Shown here: one piece after another, positions 14,201-27,470 of the stretch
Numbering within the stretch: the first letter of the stretch is position 1
Layout: the number at the start of each line of letters is the position of its first letter
Assembly (NCBI RefSeq): GCF_018691265.1
Contig: NW_024881282.1
Location: 24,572,899 to 24,636,898 of the forward strand
Length of the DNA stretch: 64,000 nt
Source of the DNA: Tyto alba
Taxonomy: Eukaryota; Chordata; Aves; Strigiformes; Tytonidae
Direction: 5' to 3'
Translations under genes and position numbers: made by a program
The notes under the pieces: generated by a model
Databases searched by the model: none
Seen by the model: the letters and a program-made list of their open reading frames with translations, nothing else
Told to the model about the DNA's origin: nothing

Positions 14201-17200
14201 GGGTATTTTGAAGATGAATGTTCTCAAATATTAATGAAATATGGTCAGGCTATGTTTTTTCCTAAGATCAACACAAGTTCATTCTTTATGCAGACCTGCC
14301 AGCAATGATTAAATACTTTCCGCTACAACAATAGCTGTGGCTTTATTCCAAACTGCAGCAGCTAGTGTCAAGCATTTTTAATTCATGTCTAAGTAAATCG
14401 CATGTTAGTGTGTTGAGAAGAGAGTGTGATTTCAATGAAACTCAGAGTGCTTATGGTAGAAGGCAGTTAATATTTTCCTGCTTTGAAAGAAGAAAAAAGA
14501 AATGGACAGCAATAGCCCTGTTAGCTTGTCAAAGCCTTGGATCAGGTGGCTGGTGAAGGAGAAAAATATGCTTGGCAGTCCATACTGAAATATGGAAGAG
14601 GGGAGATCTCTTTTTGAATAAAGGTAAATTAAAGTTAATGATAAAATATCCACCAACATCAGTGAGCTCTGCATATCATTCAGAGCTTGACTAGATGATT
14701 CTGGCTCTTCTGGATTTAGTATGTAGTATTTTGTCTTTATCTGTGCCCACAGTTTAAGAGCCTTGTCTCCTGACCTCACACACCATTAGCTCTCTACTAG
14801 GTATTTAAGTAGAAATTTGTGGAGTGTATGTAGGTCAAATGCATAGTTTAACCGGGACATCCAGTTTTTGTTCTGAGTTTGTCTTATACAGCTCTTGAAT
14901 ATACAGGTGTGATAATAGAAGTGAAATACAAGGGTCAAATACTCAAATAATGCTTATGGGATAGTGGGACAGTTACTGTATTCTAAGATCTCAAATTGAT
15001 ACTTTCCTGCTGAAGAGGTTTCTATTACTCTTCGAGCAGATGATGCTGAGGGAAAGCTGTGGCTGTCTGAAACTGTTGAGTTGTAAGTTTTGAGGACTGA
15101 AGATGTGTCAGAATGATCTCTTCTTGCATGCATTGAACACATGAAGGTGGACATATGATCTGTACTTTCCAAAGATAAATTGGGTAATTGATCTTTGTGG
15201 TTTTGAAAATGTTCATTTTCTTTATAATTGGTTTCAAAAGCAATAAGTAAAAAAAATTTTGGCCAGATGAAGTAGTTAAGCAAGACACCAAGTGTTCTGG
15301 CTCACTCTAAAGCTTATGCTTTAAGAAAACATTTTTAGGTGCAAACTTGGCAAGTTCTGCATGAATTTGAATAGAACCCAGTATTTTTGATTATTTCAAT
15401 TAAATTTAATTTAAAACAAGTAAATAAATTTCTTAAAGCATTTTCTTACATTTTGCTGTAGTTTTAAGACAGTTTTATCCAGGACCTGTTCTTTTAAAAT
15501 TCTTTTGCCATTATCTAAAAAGCTTTTTGCCAGTAGAGAAGGATAAATGATTACTTCCATACAGATGTTCAACAATTAAAAAAATTTTTTTACTGGCCCT
15601 ATCATGTAAAAGCTGAAGGAAGATGAAGATTAGCTCAGTAGACTTTAAATTGGAAAATAACAATTAGGCCTCCATATAAGAAAAAAATAATGTGATATGG
15701 GATTTCCAAAGGCAAATATTACACAACTTGGTTACTGACAACCTGAAAAAAATGTCTTAACTTTTTTGGGATGTCATTTGGCAACAAAGTGGGAAATTAT
15801 TTGCCAAAGAAGAGAAGATGGGAATTCCTGGAAGAATGATAATATGGTTAAAGACTTTGAAGGATTGTCCGTGAGAAACTCCATCTGTATGTTCTAATGG
15901 CACATGTATGTTTCTTCCTGTAGCTGAGTGCCTAGAGAAATATAGTTTAGTTCGTTCATACTCTCTTCCTTCCTTTTTACTTGAGATGCATCAAGTAGAC
16001 AGATGTTCTGGTCTTGGAGCTGCATGATTACTGATGAATCTTGTTTGGTGAATGGGATGAGTCAGTTTACACTGAGGGTAGCCTTTCTTTCCAGCTATGC
16101 TTCCTCCACCGAAAGCAAAATACTAATTCATGTCAATTAGTTTCTAGTAACATTGCTGAGATCGAGATGTACACTGACACCATGATGTCCTCTGGAGGAA
16201 CTTGAAATAATAAGCAGAATATAAAAAGATTTTGATGGTGACAGAGAAGTATTTCTGTGCTGCCTGCCTCTTTGGTGCTGTGCACACATTCTTCCTATGA
16301 TTCCTCCATTTTCTCATGTTTGGCTCTGCTGGGAGTTCTTTCACTATACTTTTTTCTCAAGGACAGTAGGTGCCAGAAACTGAAGTTTCACACCAGCTGC
16401 CTTGCTCTTATCTTAACATCATTCATTTCTGGGAGCTTAGTGGTCTGATGCTACCGCCCCCAAGCATTAGCAACCCGTAACATCTTTGGATGGAGTGGAT
16501 AGAATTGTTCTGTAAGTCTTCTGGTGACAGATCATCTTTAGATAACCTGTTGCCTTTTGGACAACGGAGATAAGTGGGCTGAATTGTCTAGACATGTAGA
16601 TGGCTTTTCAGGAATTTTAAGGTCATGCCGTAGAACTGGTGCACATTTGGGAGAATGCTGAAGTGTGGCGCTGTCTGTAGACATGCAGTACTGTCAAGAC
16701 TTCTGGACTCTTGAGTCTAGCTCATATAAGCTGATGGTCTTTGCTTGTCAGATATAACCACCATTATAAGATGCCAGTGGAGAGTAACTGTATGCCATTT
16801 TGGTGCTGTCCCCTTAATCAGGAGAGAGCTTAAAAGTATGTCTCTGCTATGGAGTAAATGGCACATTTCAGTTCCACTTAATACTTGGAAAACAAGGTCT
16901 GGTAATTCACTGGGTATACATACCTCTTCTAGCTTAAGAAGGGCTCTTTGCTCTCTCTTTTGAGGATTGTGACTGTGATGATGGACAACTCAGCAGTCAT
17001 TTAAAATTCACATAGTGTTGCTGAAACTGGATCTCAGTCCTGCTTTGTTGGAAGTTGGTGAAGTTTCAACAGTATGCCATTTTTGGCATTTCCTATGCCC
17101 AGTGCCTCCAACTACCAACCGCTCCAACTAATCCTCTACAAAGAACTGTGACTTTGCTTAGTGGCAGGTCATGTCCAGTCTTCTCCCATGAATGTGCATG

Positions 17201-20200
17201 GCATAAGGTGAATCTGTATGCTGCCTGGGTTTATGAGAACTACTGAGTTCCGTCTGAGGACAGACTGAAATCTGTGAAGTCTGTTGGATGTATTTCTCTT
17301 TCACGATTGCAAGGGCTGCCAAGCTTCCTTTTGTAAATTCTAGTTAGTGAAGGGGTTGGAGGGGGAAGGTGCTCTTGAGCTAGATTGTTCCAGTTTTGAA
17401 GACCTTCTCCTATTTTGGGGGAATGCTGAAAGCTCTCAGGATTCTCAACTTGTTTGTTCAGGGATTGTTCATGTTTCATCCTGACCTCAGGGTACTCAGT
17501 CTTACTGCGTGGGTTCTGGGTGTTTCTCTGATAGTGGTCCTGTTCCTCTAAACTGATTTCTGCTGGTATCAGCAACTTTCCCAGTAATTGTATATTCTGT
17601 ACATGAACCATAATTCCTGTGTACTTTCTTATGTCTTGGCTTCTAAACAATTTTTGGCACAATTTGAAAATCAAGTGGTGGTGGTTTTCTCCTAGCCACC
17701 AGGTGAGCTTCACTGAGCAATCTCCACTGCCTTCCAGTTCATTGGGCTGCCTTGTTCTCAGTCTCTGTGGCTGGTAGGATTTTGAGGATGTGACCAAATC
17801 TCTGTGTGTGTCTGTGACTCATTACCTGACAGGATCCAAACCTCTTGCTCTCTATATCTCCAAACTTCTTTTGCACTCTATGGCAGGAAGCCTCTTGGTT
17901 TATCTTCATGGGATCAGGGCCCTATGGAAGTTCTAGACTGTCTCTTTGAGCGTGGGAAAAATCCAAGAGCTTTCTTTTCAGTGACCAAATAAATTTTTGA
18001 CCATGTGTGGAGGGGTTAAGAAACTGTTAGTAGGGAACTTGTGAGAGAGCTTAGGTGCTTCAGTAACATGGTTGTGCATATTTACTATTTTGGATCTAAA
18101 CAGTGCGGCCGCCTAGTGTTCAAGCACCTTCCCATTTTGGTACAACCAGCGAGCATATGGTTTGGTCACAATGCCAGGTAACTGTAACTGTTGTAAGAGT
18201 TGTACCTGTTGACTTGGATGAAGAATGAAAGGTTGCTGACAATAACTAATATTCTCTGAAATGTGCAGCTTTTGTCTACTTTACTCCCTCGTTTGCTCTG
18301 TCCTATTTATGCCAAGAGTCCTTTAAGTATGTTTGAGAATTGAAATGCAGTCAGGTGTGTGCTGTGCTGTGTCAAGTACCAAACAGAGGTGGACAAACCA
18401 GTTGCTCTTTGGGGTCTGGCTGAGAGGGAGTTAATTTTCTTTGTAGCAACCTGTTTGGCACTGTATTTTATATTTGTGACTGAAACAGTGTTGATGGCAC
18501 ACTAATGTTTTGGCTGTTGCTGAACAGTGCTTGTGCAGGTAAAGGCTTTCTCCCCTCACCATGAGTGGCCTGAGATAGGGCAGGAGGTTGAGCGGGGACG
18601 CGTGCTCAGCAGTGAAAGCTCAGGAAAGGGAGGAAGGTGGGGGCATGCCTATGCTCATGTTGGTTATCTTCCCAAGCAAGCACTATGCACACTGAGACCC
18701 TGCTTTCCAGGAACTCAACTGGTGGAACAGCTGCCTGCCAATGGGAAATAGTGAACTAATTCCTCTTTTTGCTTTACTTGTGCCTGCAGGTTTTTCTTTA
18801 CCTATTCAACTGTCATCATCTTGATCCACGAGCCTTCTAACCTTCCTTCTGTTTTCTCCTTTTCCTCTCTCTGCACAGGAGAGGAAAGCGAGAGAGAGTC
18901 TGGGTGGGTGTTTGGCTTTTGGCTGGGCTCAACCCACCACATCTTTATAGATTTTGTAAAGAAAAAGCTGCTGTGTTCTCATTTGGCAGAAGGGAAGTGT
19001 TGTTAAACTCTAGCACTCATAGAGCTGTGTCAAACCATGGTTGCTGCTTACTAGTAATTATTTCTTTTACCTAATTTTGGAAAGGAGTTTGGGGGATTAG
19101 CAGGAGAATGCACTGAGATTCATTTAACTTTAACCTCTTCCATGAGGGTCAGTCATTTGTGCCTGATCTTGTCATTTTAAGGTGGTATGTTTAGAGATCT
19201 ATCGTTGACACAGAAACATTACTGGTGCAAGAGAGAACCGAGATTAGAATATTGTTTTGCAGGTCAGCTTGTAAAGGAACCTGATATTTCTTCATTCAGG
19301 TTTGATACTTGAATTTTAGAAATTTGTATTACTGGAAGTAAATACCATTTTAATGTTCAGGAAACCTAAAAGCTCTTGAATATTTAGGAAATAACTGTAA
19401 TGGGTTTTAGGGCTTTATTTTACCATCTCACTAAGGCAATATGATGTGATGAATAAAATCAGTAAAATGTTGACTCCTGTTACTGTAGAGCTGCCTTTCT
19501 TCATGCATATGGTGGTTAAAATTTTTGGCAAGTTTCAGGTCCATTTCTACTACCAAATCCCCCCAGATCCTCAGTGCTGTCTACTCTTTTGCACTTGATA
19601 ACAATCTGACCAACTTCAGCTGTTGTTAGTCACAGACCCTAATATCTAGGCAGAAGAGTAGCTGCCTGTGTGTTGCAAGCATGTATGGGGAACTTAAAAT
19701 ATCAGTGTTCAATGTCAATTTTTATTGACAAATCATTATGGAACGTGATTAAGCATATAGAGTACTGGATCATACCTAAAAACTATGATGAAGGACGTGA
19801 CTCTTCCAAGTACACAATGTCTCATAGAATGGAGAATGATTAAGATTTTTTTGGAGTTTATGGTACTCGATTTTTTCTATCAGAAGAAGGAGTAGAGATT
19901 AATGGAGAATAAAGGAGAGAGACAGTAGCAGTGATGCATTCATTTAACAAGAAGTATAGGTTGATTTTTTTTTTATTACCTGTAGGAGCTTATATAAGAA
20001 TGTTTCAAGAAGACCAACATCTGGGCACAAATTCAGAAAGTACCAAATACTCTTGGTCCATAATCACAAATATTCATTGTTTCTGCAAACAGGACTAGAA
20101 ACATGAGTGGGTTATCTTATAATTGGATTAGTGACTAATACAGTCAAAGCTTCTTCTGTGGCTAATTCATTAAGGATATTTTAGGGTTTTGGTTTTTTTT

Positions 20201-23200
20201 TAATGCCTCTCTTTTTCTATATTTCTGGCTGTACAGTTAAATAGTTGAATATTTAATCTATTCCTGATCCCTCCATCCCCCACCCTCTGGGGTATATTGC
20301 TCTGGATCTATGTTGATTACCCAGAGAAATTCGTAGGTACTTAATATTTTTAGTATTTTGTTGGTTTAAGCAGGAGTCGATGGCATATGAGTAATGGAGA
20401 TTGGACTAATATAGGCTACAAAAAAAAAAATTCATAACCATGAGGGCACAGAATAAAAATTTATGGTGTAATGGACACTTACAAGCTGAAACTCCAAGAA
20501 TAAAACTAGTATCATTTATTGCAGATTAAGAGGAGGAGTTTATAGATGGTTTTCAGTAACGTCAATCTAAAGTTTAATTGGAAAAATTAATCAAATGCAG
20601 ATAAACACATTAATGGATTTACTATTAATACTGCTAATAGTTAATATTAGAAGTATATTCAGAAGAATTTTAGTCTTGTGATATAGTATTATATCAGTGT
20701 TAGAGATTTCATTAACCTTAACTTCTCTTGCTCTGTTACTTTAAGGATTTTACAAATGCTTTTACTGTTCTTAGTGAGCTGAATTAAAAGGACATACAGG
20801 CAAACTTTTCAGGCCATTTATGGTATTGAGTCAGGAGAAATAATTAGTCTTTAAGACTGTGGTGTTGTATTAGAGAACCCCGACAGCTACACTGTGTTCT
20901 TATTTCTTGTTCACGTTCAAAAGATGATGCTGAATTAATAAGGATTTCAAAGGTGGTAGAAAAGAACAGTATTTTAAACAGTCCTTGTCTTTATTACCAG
21001 AAAAACAAGACTGAAATAATAAGGGATAAATAATATCTAAATAATATCAAATAAGTTTAGCTACTGCCTTTTGAAAGAAGTGTTGCAGCCAGTTGTTCTT
21101 TTTTTTTTCCCCTTTTTTTTATAAGCAAAAGAAAACATTTGGTGAACAGTAAGTACATGATAATTGCACAAATGTTAGCACACATTTCCAAAGTATGTAT
21201 TGAGCTTCAAATACTGTGTGTTTGTATTAAACAAATGTAATGCAAACCAATGATAATTAAAATATACTGGAGAAGGCCTTGTTTTATGTCTGTTAGTGCT
21301 AATTTTAAATATGAAATAAAAGTATGTGTTGTAACTTGGCATTTTTAAATGCAGGACCAGATCCTGTGCATCCTGGATGTTGGGTGCTTAATCTGATGAT
21401 GTTCTCTAAAAACTTATCTTCTGAAAACTTTTTTCTTTTTACCTAAATGTGTGTAGTTAAACACTATTTTAGAGAACAGTAAACCTTTATGTGCAGACAA
21501 ACGTAGAATGAGTTTTGTGGGTTTTGTGTTGTACTTGAGTTTGTGCAAGCTTGTACAGGCACATACCAAGTTTCCTAACAGGATCAGTAACCTGTAAATG
21601 AAGGTTAAGAGGATGTATGTGACTGTATTTTTCACCAGGCTTTTTTTTTCAGATTGGGTTTTGTCTCTACATTGTTTTTCGCTTTCACTGCTTTTATTGG
21701 GAGAGGACAAAATAATAGTAGTGAAGGTTTTTGTCTTGAGATACACATATGTATACAATAAAAGTTTATTTATTAATCTGTGTTGTGGTGTTTCTAGAGG
21801 TGTATAAGTGTATTAGTGTAAAAGCTCTACAAAACAGAGCTATGTTACTTGGGATTTATTTTTTGTTTTGTTTGGGTTTTTTTTTGTTTGTTTGGTTGGG
21901 TTTTTTCAATTAAAAACCTGTTCATTTCCCAGAGCAATGACAATGAAGAACGCCTGCAGGTTGTAAAACTTCTAGCAAAAATGTTTGGGGCGAAGGATTC
22001 GGAGTTGGCATCTCAAAACAAGCCACTTTGGCAGTGCTACCTGGGGAGGTATGTGCTGGTTTAGTTTCCTTCCTAGGAGGGGAAAAACATTCAATGGAAT
22101 ATAATTCAGCTTTTTTAAAGTGACACAGCTAATTGTGGGTTCCCTCCTGCTGCTTTATCTGAAATCTGACAGATAATGCTAAAGAGATTTTACATACATC
22201 TACATCTGTGATTCTGCAGAGTGAACAATTACAAATCGCCCCTTTTTAGTTCATTTTTTTGCAGCTATCGATTGATGTTGTCAAGAAAAAGGAATAGTTT
22301 ATTTTAATTTCTTCACAAGTGAAACTGTTCAATGATGGTCTAACTCTAAAACAGCATCAAATGACATTGGCAGTATCAGGTGATACTAGGACTGGTTTTG
22401 AGGCTTTTATGTACAGTATTTGTATACTGGTTTCAATTTTTTTTTAATGGTAGGAGTGCCTTAAAAGAGGCATGCAGTTCTTACAGTGCTGCAAGCACAC
22501 TTAGTCTTTCAGTTTTGAAATATTCTGCCAGTTTTGAGATAGAAAATATAGCTGGAGCTTGTAGTCAGGAGAAACTTCAGTATGACTACTATGATGAAAA
22601 TATTTTTGATTTGAGGATAAATTCTATAAATTATTAGGAAGGTATTAGTTTATAATTTCACATTCAATCATCAAAACCAGAGTCCTCAAAGAAATGCTAC
22701 TTTTAAAAATACAGGAAACTTGATTGAGAGAAGGCCTTTTGCTTGAAAGTATATAGCTATTTGAAACATTGCATGTTGTCAGAAAATTCCAGATATAATT
22801 GAGGCCAAAGTAAAATGCTTCACTGTGTTAAAATGTAAAGCAATGTGACTGTGCAATCTGTTGTTCGTAATTACTGTTTTCAACTAGTTATGAATCACAT
22901 ACATGTATTTACTTTTTTAAAAGACTTTAAGTAAATTATAATAGCTCTGTTATTAAAGGAGCCATTCTTAAGTCTTGATTTTTGAAAACGTACCTGGTTT
23001 TTACTAAAACAGTTATTCCTTGAAACATCTTTATTTGATACATAAGCATTTCAACAGCAGTAATGTTCTAAAATTTTATTTGTAATTTGTTTAAAACCAA
23101 GCATTTTGAGGATAGCTTGAAAATGCATTTAATTTTTCAAGAGTTGTTTGCAAGTCTCCTTACATCAGTAGTTTTATTATAAAATTACTTATATCAAAAG

Positions 23201-26200
23201 TAAACATAAGAAAACACTATTTTCAAGTATCAAACCTAATTCAGTCTTTCAAAAGGAAATCTTACAGGAAGTGATCCATCTCAGAATCAATTTGTACTAG
23301 GCTGGATGCCCATTTGTTTGCTGTCTATCATACAGTTTAAAAATGGGACTAATGTTGCAATCTTATAAAACTTGTAGCTGCTAACACATGGCTCATGGTT
23401 AATTATGTGAAGCTCAGAAAAGGTAGTTAAAATATGTCAGACATCTTTCTAATAAATCGTTGTTGTCTGTCTGGGATTTTTCATGTGTACCTGGAGGATA
23501 TTTCTCTTCATGTTCAGAACATAAGTTAATAAATAAATATAGGATTTTTTCCTTAAGCTCAAGTCATTCTACTTAATACTGTGAAATCAGAGATGTTTTG
23601 TGCACAGGAAGCTTAAAAATGTTTTCAGAGGTATTTGAGCTTGTGTAGAAATAAACTAATTGCTTTTGGTAGAAGTGATATTGCTGTTGTAATGCACTGT
23701 CTTGTTTCTATATAGGTTTAATGATATCCATGTACCTATTCGTCTTGAATGTGTGAAATTTGCAAGTCACTGCCTTATGAACCATCCCGACCTAGCAAAA
23801 GACTTAACAGGTACCAGATTTATTATAGCATTTAAATGCATTTTTAAGTATGCTGGAAGAGTCAGGCAAGTTAGTTGTAATCCTGAGTAACATTGTTAAA
23901 TGTTGTGCAGGATGTAATTAAGGTTGGAGTTCTAAGTCTCAGAGTCCCTGCCTGCAGTGTTGCTTCTGGGGCTGAGGGGATTGTACATAAAAAACGCCTT
24001 AAGCAAAGAGATCATTCTCCCTCTCTTACAGTAGTTGCATTCCCAACTGCTGTTGAAATTAAGCATCATGGGAGCAGGCATACACAACCTGCCTAACTGC
24101 ATGGTCGTGGCATTTATTAATTAGGGTGCAGAGTGGAGACTTCAATTCCCCAAAGATGAAATGTGAAAATACTATGCAGCAGCTGTCTAAAATATGAAAA
24201 CGGTCCTCATAACTGTGACCACAACCATTGGTTCCCGCCCCTTCAGATCAAACACAGCCTGTATTTCAAGACTCCTGTAGGAAGAAGGCAACTAGCACAG
24301 AAGCATTTAGTATTTGTTGCTCCTGATGTCTTAATGAAAAAAGTGTAATTCAAGAGGATTGGTTGGTTTGGGCTTTTTCCCCTTAAAGTGTACGTAGAGA
24401 CACTGTCTCCCCCTGATCAATAAACTCTTACTTCCTGTAATTTTCTGGAGATAATACCTTTGTCCATTTGCTTTAAGGAGGGAATTTAAAGGAATTTAAA
24501 GGGCTGTTAAGTGTGTGGGATTGCTGTCCTGCTTTCTGAGCGTTTGTCAAGTTAGACATAAATATAGGCAGGCTAGAGTCATCCCCATAGTTCTTGGTAT
24601 TATTAAATCAGCTATTAAAAAAAAAAATTCTGGACCTTTCTTTAATGGAATGGTGAAGATATTTCCTTTTTGATTATCAGAATTGTACTTTCAAGGATTT
24701 TTTTTTTTTTCTTTTTAACATTGCAGAAAGACTTTGTGCCCCCTCTAATGGTATCCTCTGGGAAATGTAATTTTGCTTGCCCCTCCTCTTTTTCCCCACA
24801 GCACTTACCAATGTCAAATTGTTGAAAAATTTCTCTGACTCACTGATGCTTGAGACAAGAATTGTTTTGTGCAATGACATTGTTCTTTGTTTTTATTATG
24901 TGTTCCTGTGGAACAAAACTGTTTTTAAAAAAAAGTCTTATTTGGATTTCAAATTTCATAACCTCCATTAGTGCAAAGCTTCATTTCTTGATGTTGTCTT
25001 TCAGTGCTTGTTCTGATTACCAGAAATGTTAATGGCTGATATTTCAGATGAGACTTGAAAATTTTCAGTGGTCACTGAACAGTAATAAGAGAACAGCAAC
25101 CTTTGGTTATTTCATTCAGCGTAAACTTTGAATTTTCAGTGTTACTTCGTGTTCTCAGTGTTTCACTGGTGTATGCTGTGTACAGTGATTTTAATAACTT
25201 TTGTGTGCGTTTTCCTACCTGTTTGTGCTTTGAAATTAACCTAAAAAGATAAATGAACTTGGCCATTTTATTTGTCAGCTTTCTAAAACAGCAATAGGTA
25301 GCTAACCTGTTTGACACTTATAAACAGAAATGCTAGTGTTGGTGGTATCAGATTATTGATGCCTCCAAATAAGTAGCAATGGGCCAAAATAGTCTAGAAA
25401 AACCTGAGTTAAACTGGATAAACTAGGATGTGTCTAAATAAGCATTATAGCTTGGTCTAAGAGCATGCTTTTGAAGTATGTCTCTTGATTTGTGCCTGCT
25501 TACAATGCTTACATGGCTCACGCTGTGGAGTGTTCCTGGAGCATGTGAACTAGTTTCTTTTTGGATAATACAGAAGTTGTGATCAGGAGTGCAATTAATG
25601 TGTTCCAGCAGCCAAAGGGGATCGAGTCTGTAGGAAGAGAGTAGCCTCTAGCCTGAAGTAAGACTTGAAGTATGTACACTGTGGTCATCGAGTTCTCAGC
25701 ACTGTTCTGCTCTACTCTGCAGCTCCAATTCTTTTAGGCTATGTCTACATTAGCACCTATTATAGCTAAACTATTATAAGAACTAATAAAAATAAAAATG
25801 TAACCCCAGAACTCTTATTTTCATAATGCCAGGAGTATAGATATTTGATATTCTAAGCAAATATAAAGTCTTACTGACATTCCAGTTAATCTTGGTTGGT
25901 TTCTTGCTGTTGATGCTCAAAACAGTAGAAAATAATGGGTTTTGCTTCTGTCAATTGACTATTGTCTAGAGAAAGAAAAGTAGCTGAAGTTGTATACTTA
26001 TAATGAAATACTTATTCAATTTTTTTTCAGAATATCTTAAAGTAAGGTCACATGATCCTGAAGAGGCCATAAGGCATGATGTTATAGTATCCATAGTTAC
26101 TGCTGCTAAAAAAGATCTTTTGCTTGTCAATGATCACCTGCTTAATTTTGTCAGAGAACGAACACTGGACAAGCGGGTAAGACATAATTAGTACTAATAA

Positions 26201-27434
26201 TGGCTGTGCGTTATATTTCTAGCCTATAATTTAGCTTTTTAAAAAACAGTGCTTCTAAAAAATGCTGAACTAATTTTAAAATGACGAATGAAAACCAATA
26301 TAATGCAAAATATTTTGAAGCAGTCAGTTTAATGAGGCATCTTTTGCCCCTGACTGGAATGCCACATTTTTCATTGTTGTAATTTTATTTAAGATAGTTT
26401 AATTTAAAAAATATGCAAGCACAGCAGTGTTGTTCCAGTTGTCTAGTTTTAGTAAAATTTGTAAGTAAAATGAAACTCTTGTAAAACATTCTAACATTTT
26501 TCATATGAAATTTTGCAAGCAGATTTCAAAATGTATCGTAGATGACTAAAATATGTTCCACCATCAGAGGTGGCTAGTTTACCTGCTTTTAGTTAGATTA
26601 TTGGAAGACTGCAAATTAGTGTAGTAGCTTTCAAATTTGAAATTTAGTTTAGTTATGCTTCGTTATTTGATAAAATTTGAGGTTTGCTGCTTATGTTAAA
26701 GCATGATAAACAGAACTGTAGATGGCAAACTTAAAATTATCACCTGATTTTTTTTTTTTTTTTTTTTTTTCCCCGTTTGGTGACATGCTTTCTCCTGTTG
26801 CACCCATAATACAATCACAAATACTCAGTATCAAATATCAGAAGGAATGTTGGCTTAATTTGTAACAACTCTAAATTCAAGAGATATACTTGCATAGTAG
26901 TTACTGATGTTGAAAGGTTTAGCATAACAGGGGTGATGCAATATATATCCTAATGAGAAAGTGTTGTACTTAGAACTCAATTTTTAACCTTTTTTTTTGT
27001 AAATTATTTTATTTTGGTGTAGAGGAGGAAATATCTACCAGGAAATTTTGCAGTATTTTTAGTTTAGAGTTTTGAACTGCTAAACTGGGTACTATTTCTT
27101 TTTTTCAAGTGGAGAGTGAGGAAGGAAGCTATGATGGGTCTTGCACAGATATACAAGAAATATTCGTTACAATCAGAAGCAGGAAAAGAAGCTGCAAAAC
27201 AGATATCATGGATAAAAGATAAACTTCTGCATATATATTATCAAAACAGTATTGATGACCGGTAAGTCAGTCGTGAAAGAGAGGTGACCCTGTGGATAAG
27301 TGTGGTAACTTATTATGCAGTTTTGTTTTTTGTTTGTACTTATGTACTGACAAGAAGGAGGAGTCTTGATAACGCTGTATGTTTTGATCTGGTATATAAT
27401 CTTATACAGCTGCCAAATGTTTTTTGTTGTCTCT

Positions 27435-27470
<36 letters not shown>

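Larger units (their letters stand above)
12017..21932 (+). other. PDS5B: Intron 5 (9.9 kb), the largest in the window
   Basis: GT-AG intron. It holds a sense CR1 3' end (13975-14160), a solo LTR (18410-18946), and a minus-strand ORF of 185 codons at 17240-17797 that I cannot classify. The last 90 bases before exon 6 are rich in G and T (21850-21905). No other gene is visible. Confidence 0.8.

Noticed and set aside
14432..14779. 115-codon minus-strand ORF in intron 5
   Set aside because: No family resemblance, and it overlaps another chance ORF on the opposite strand.
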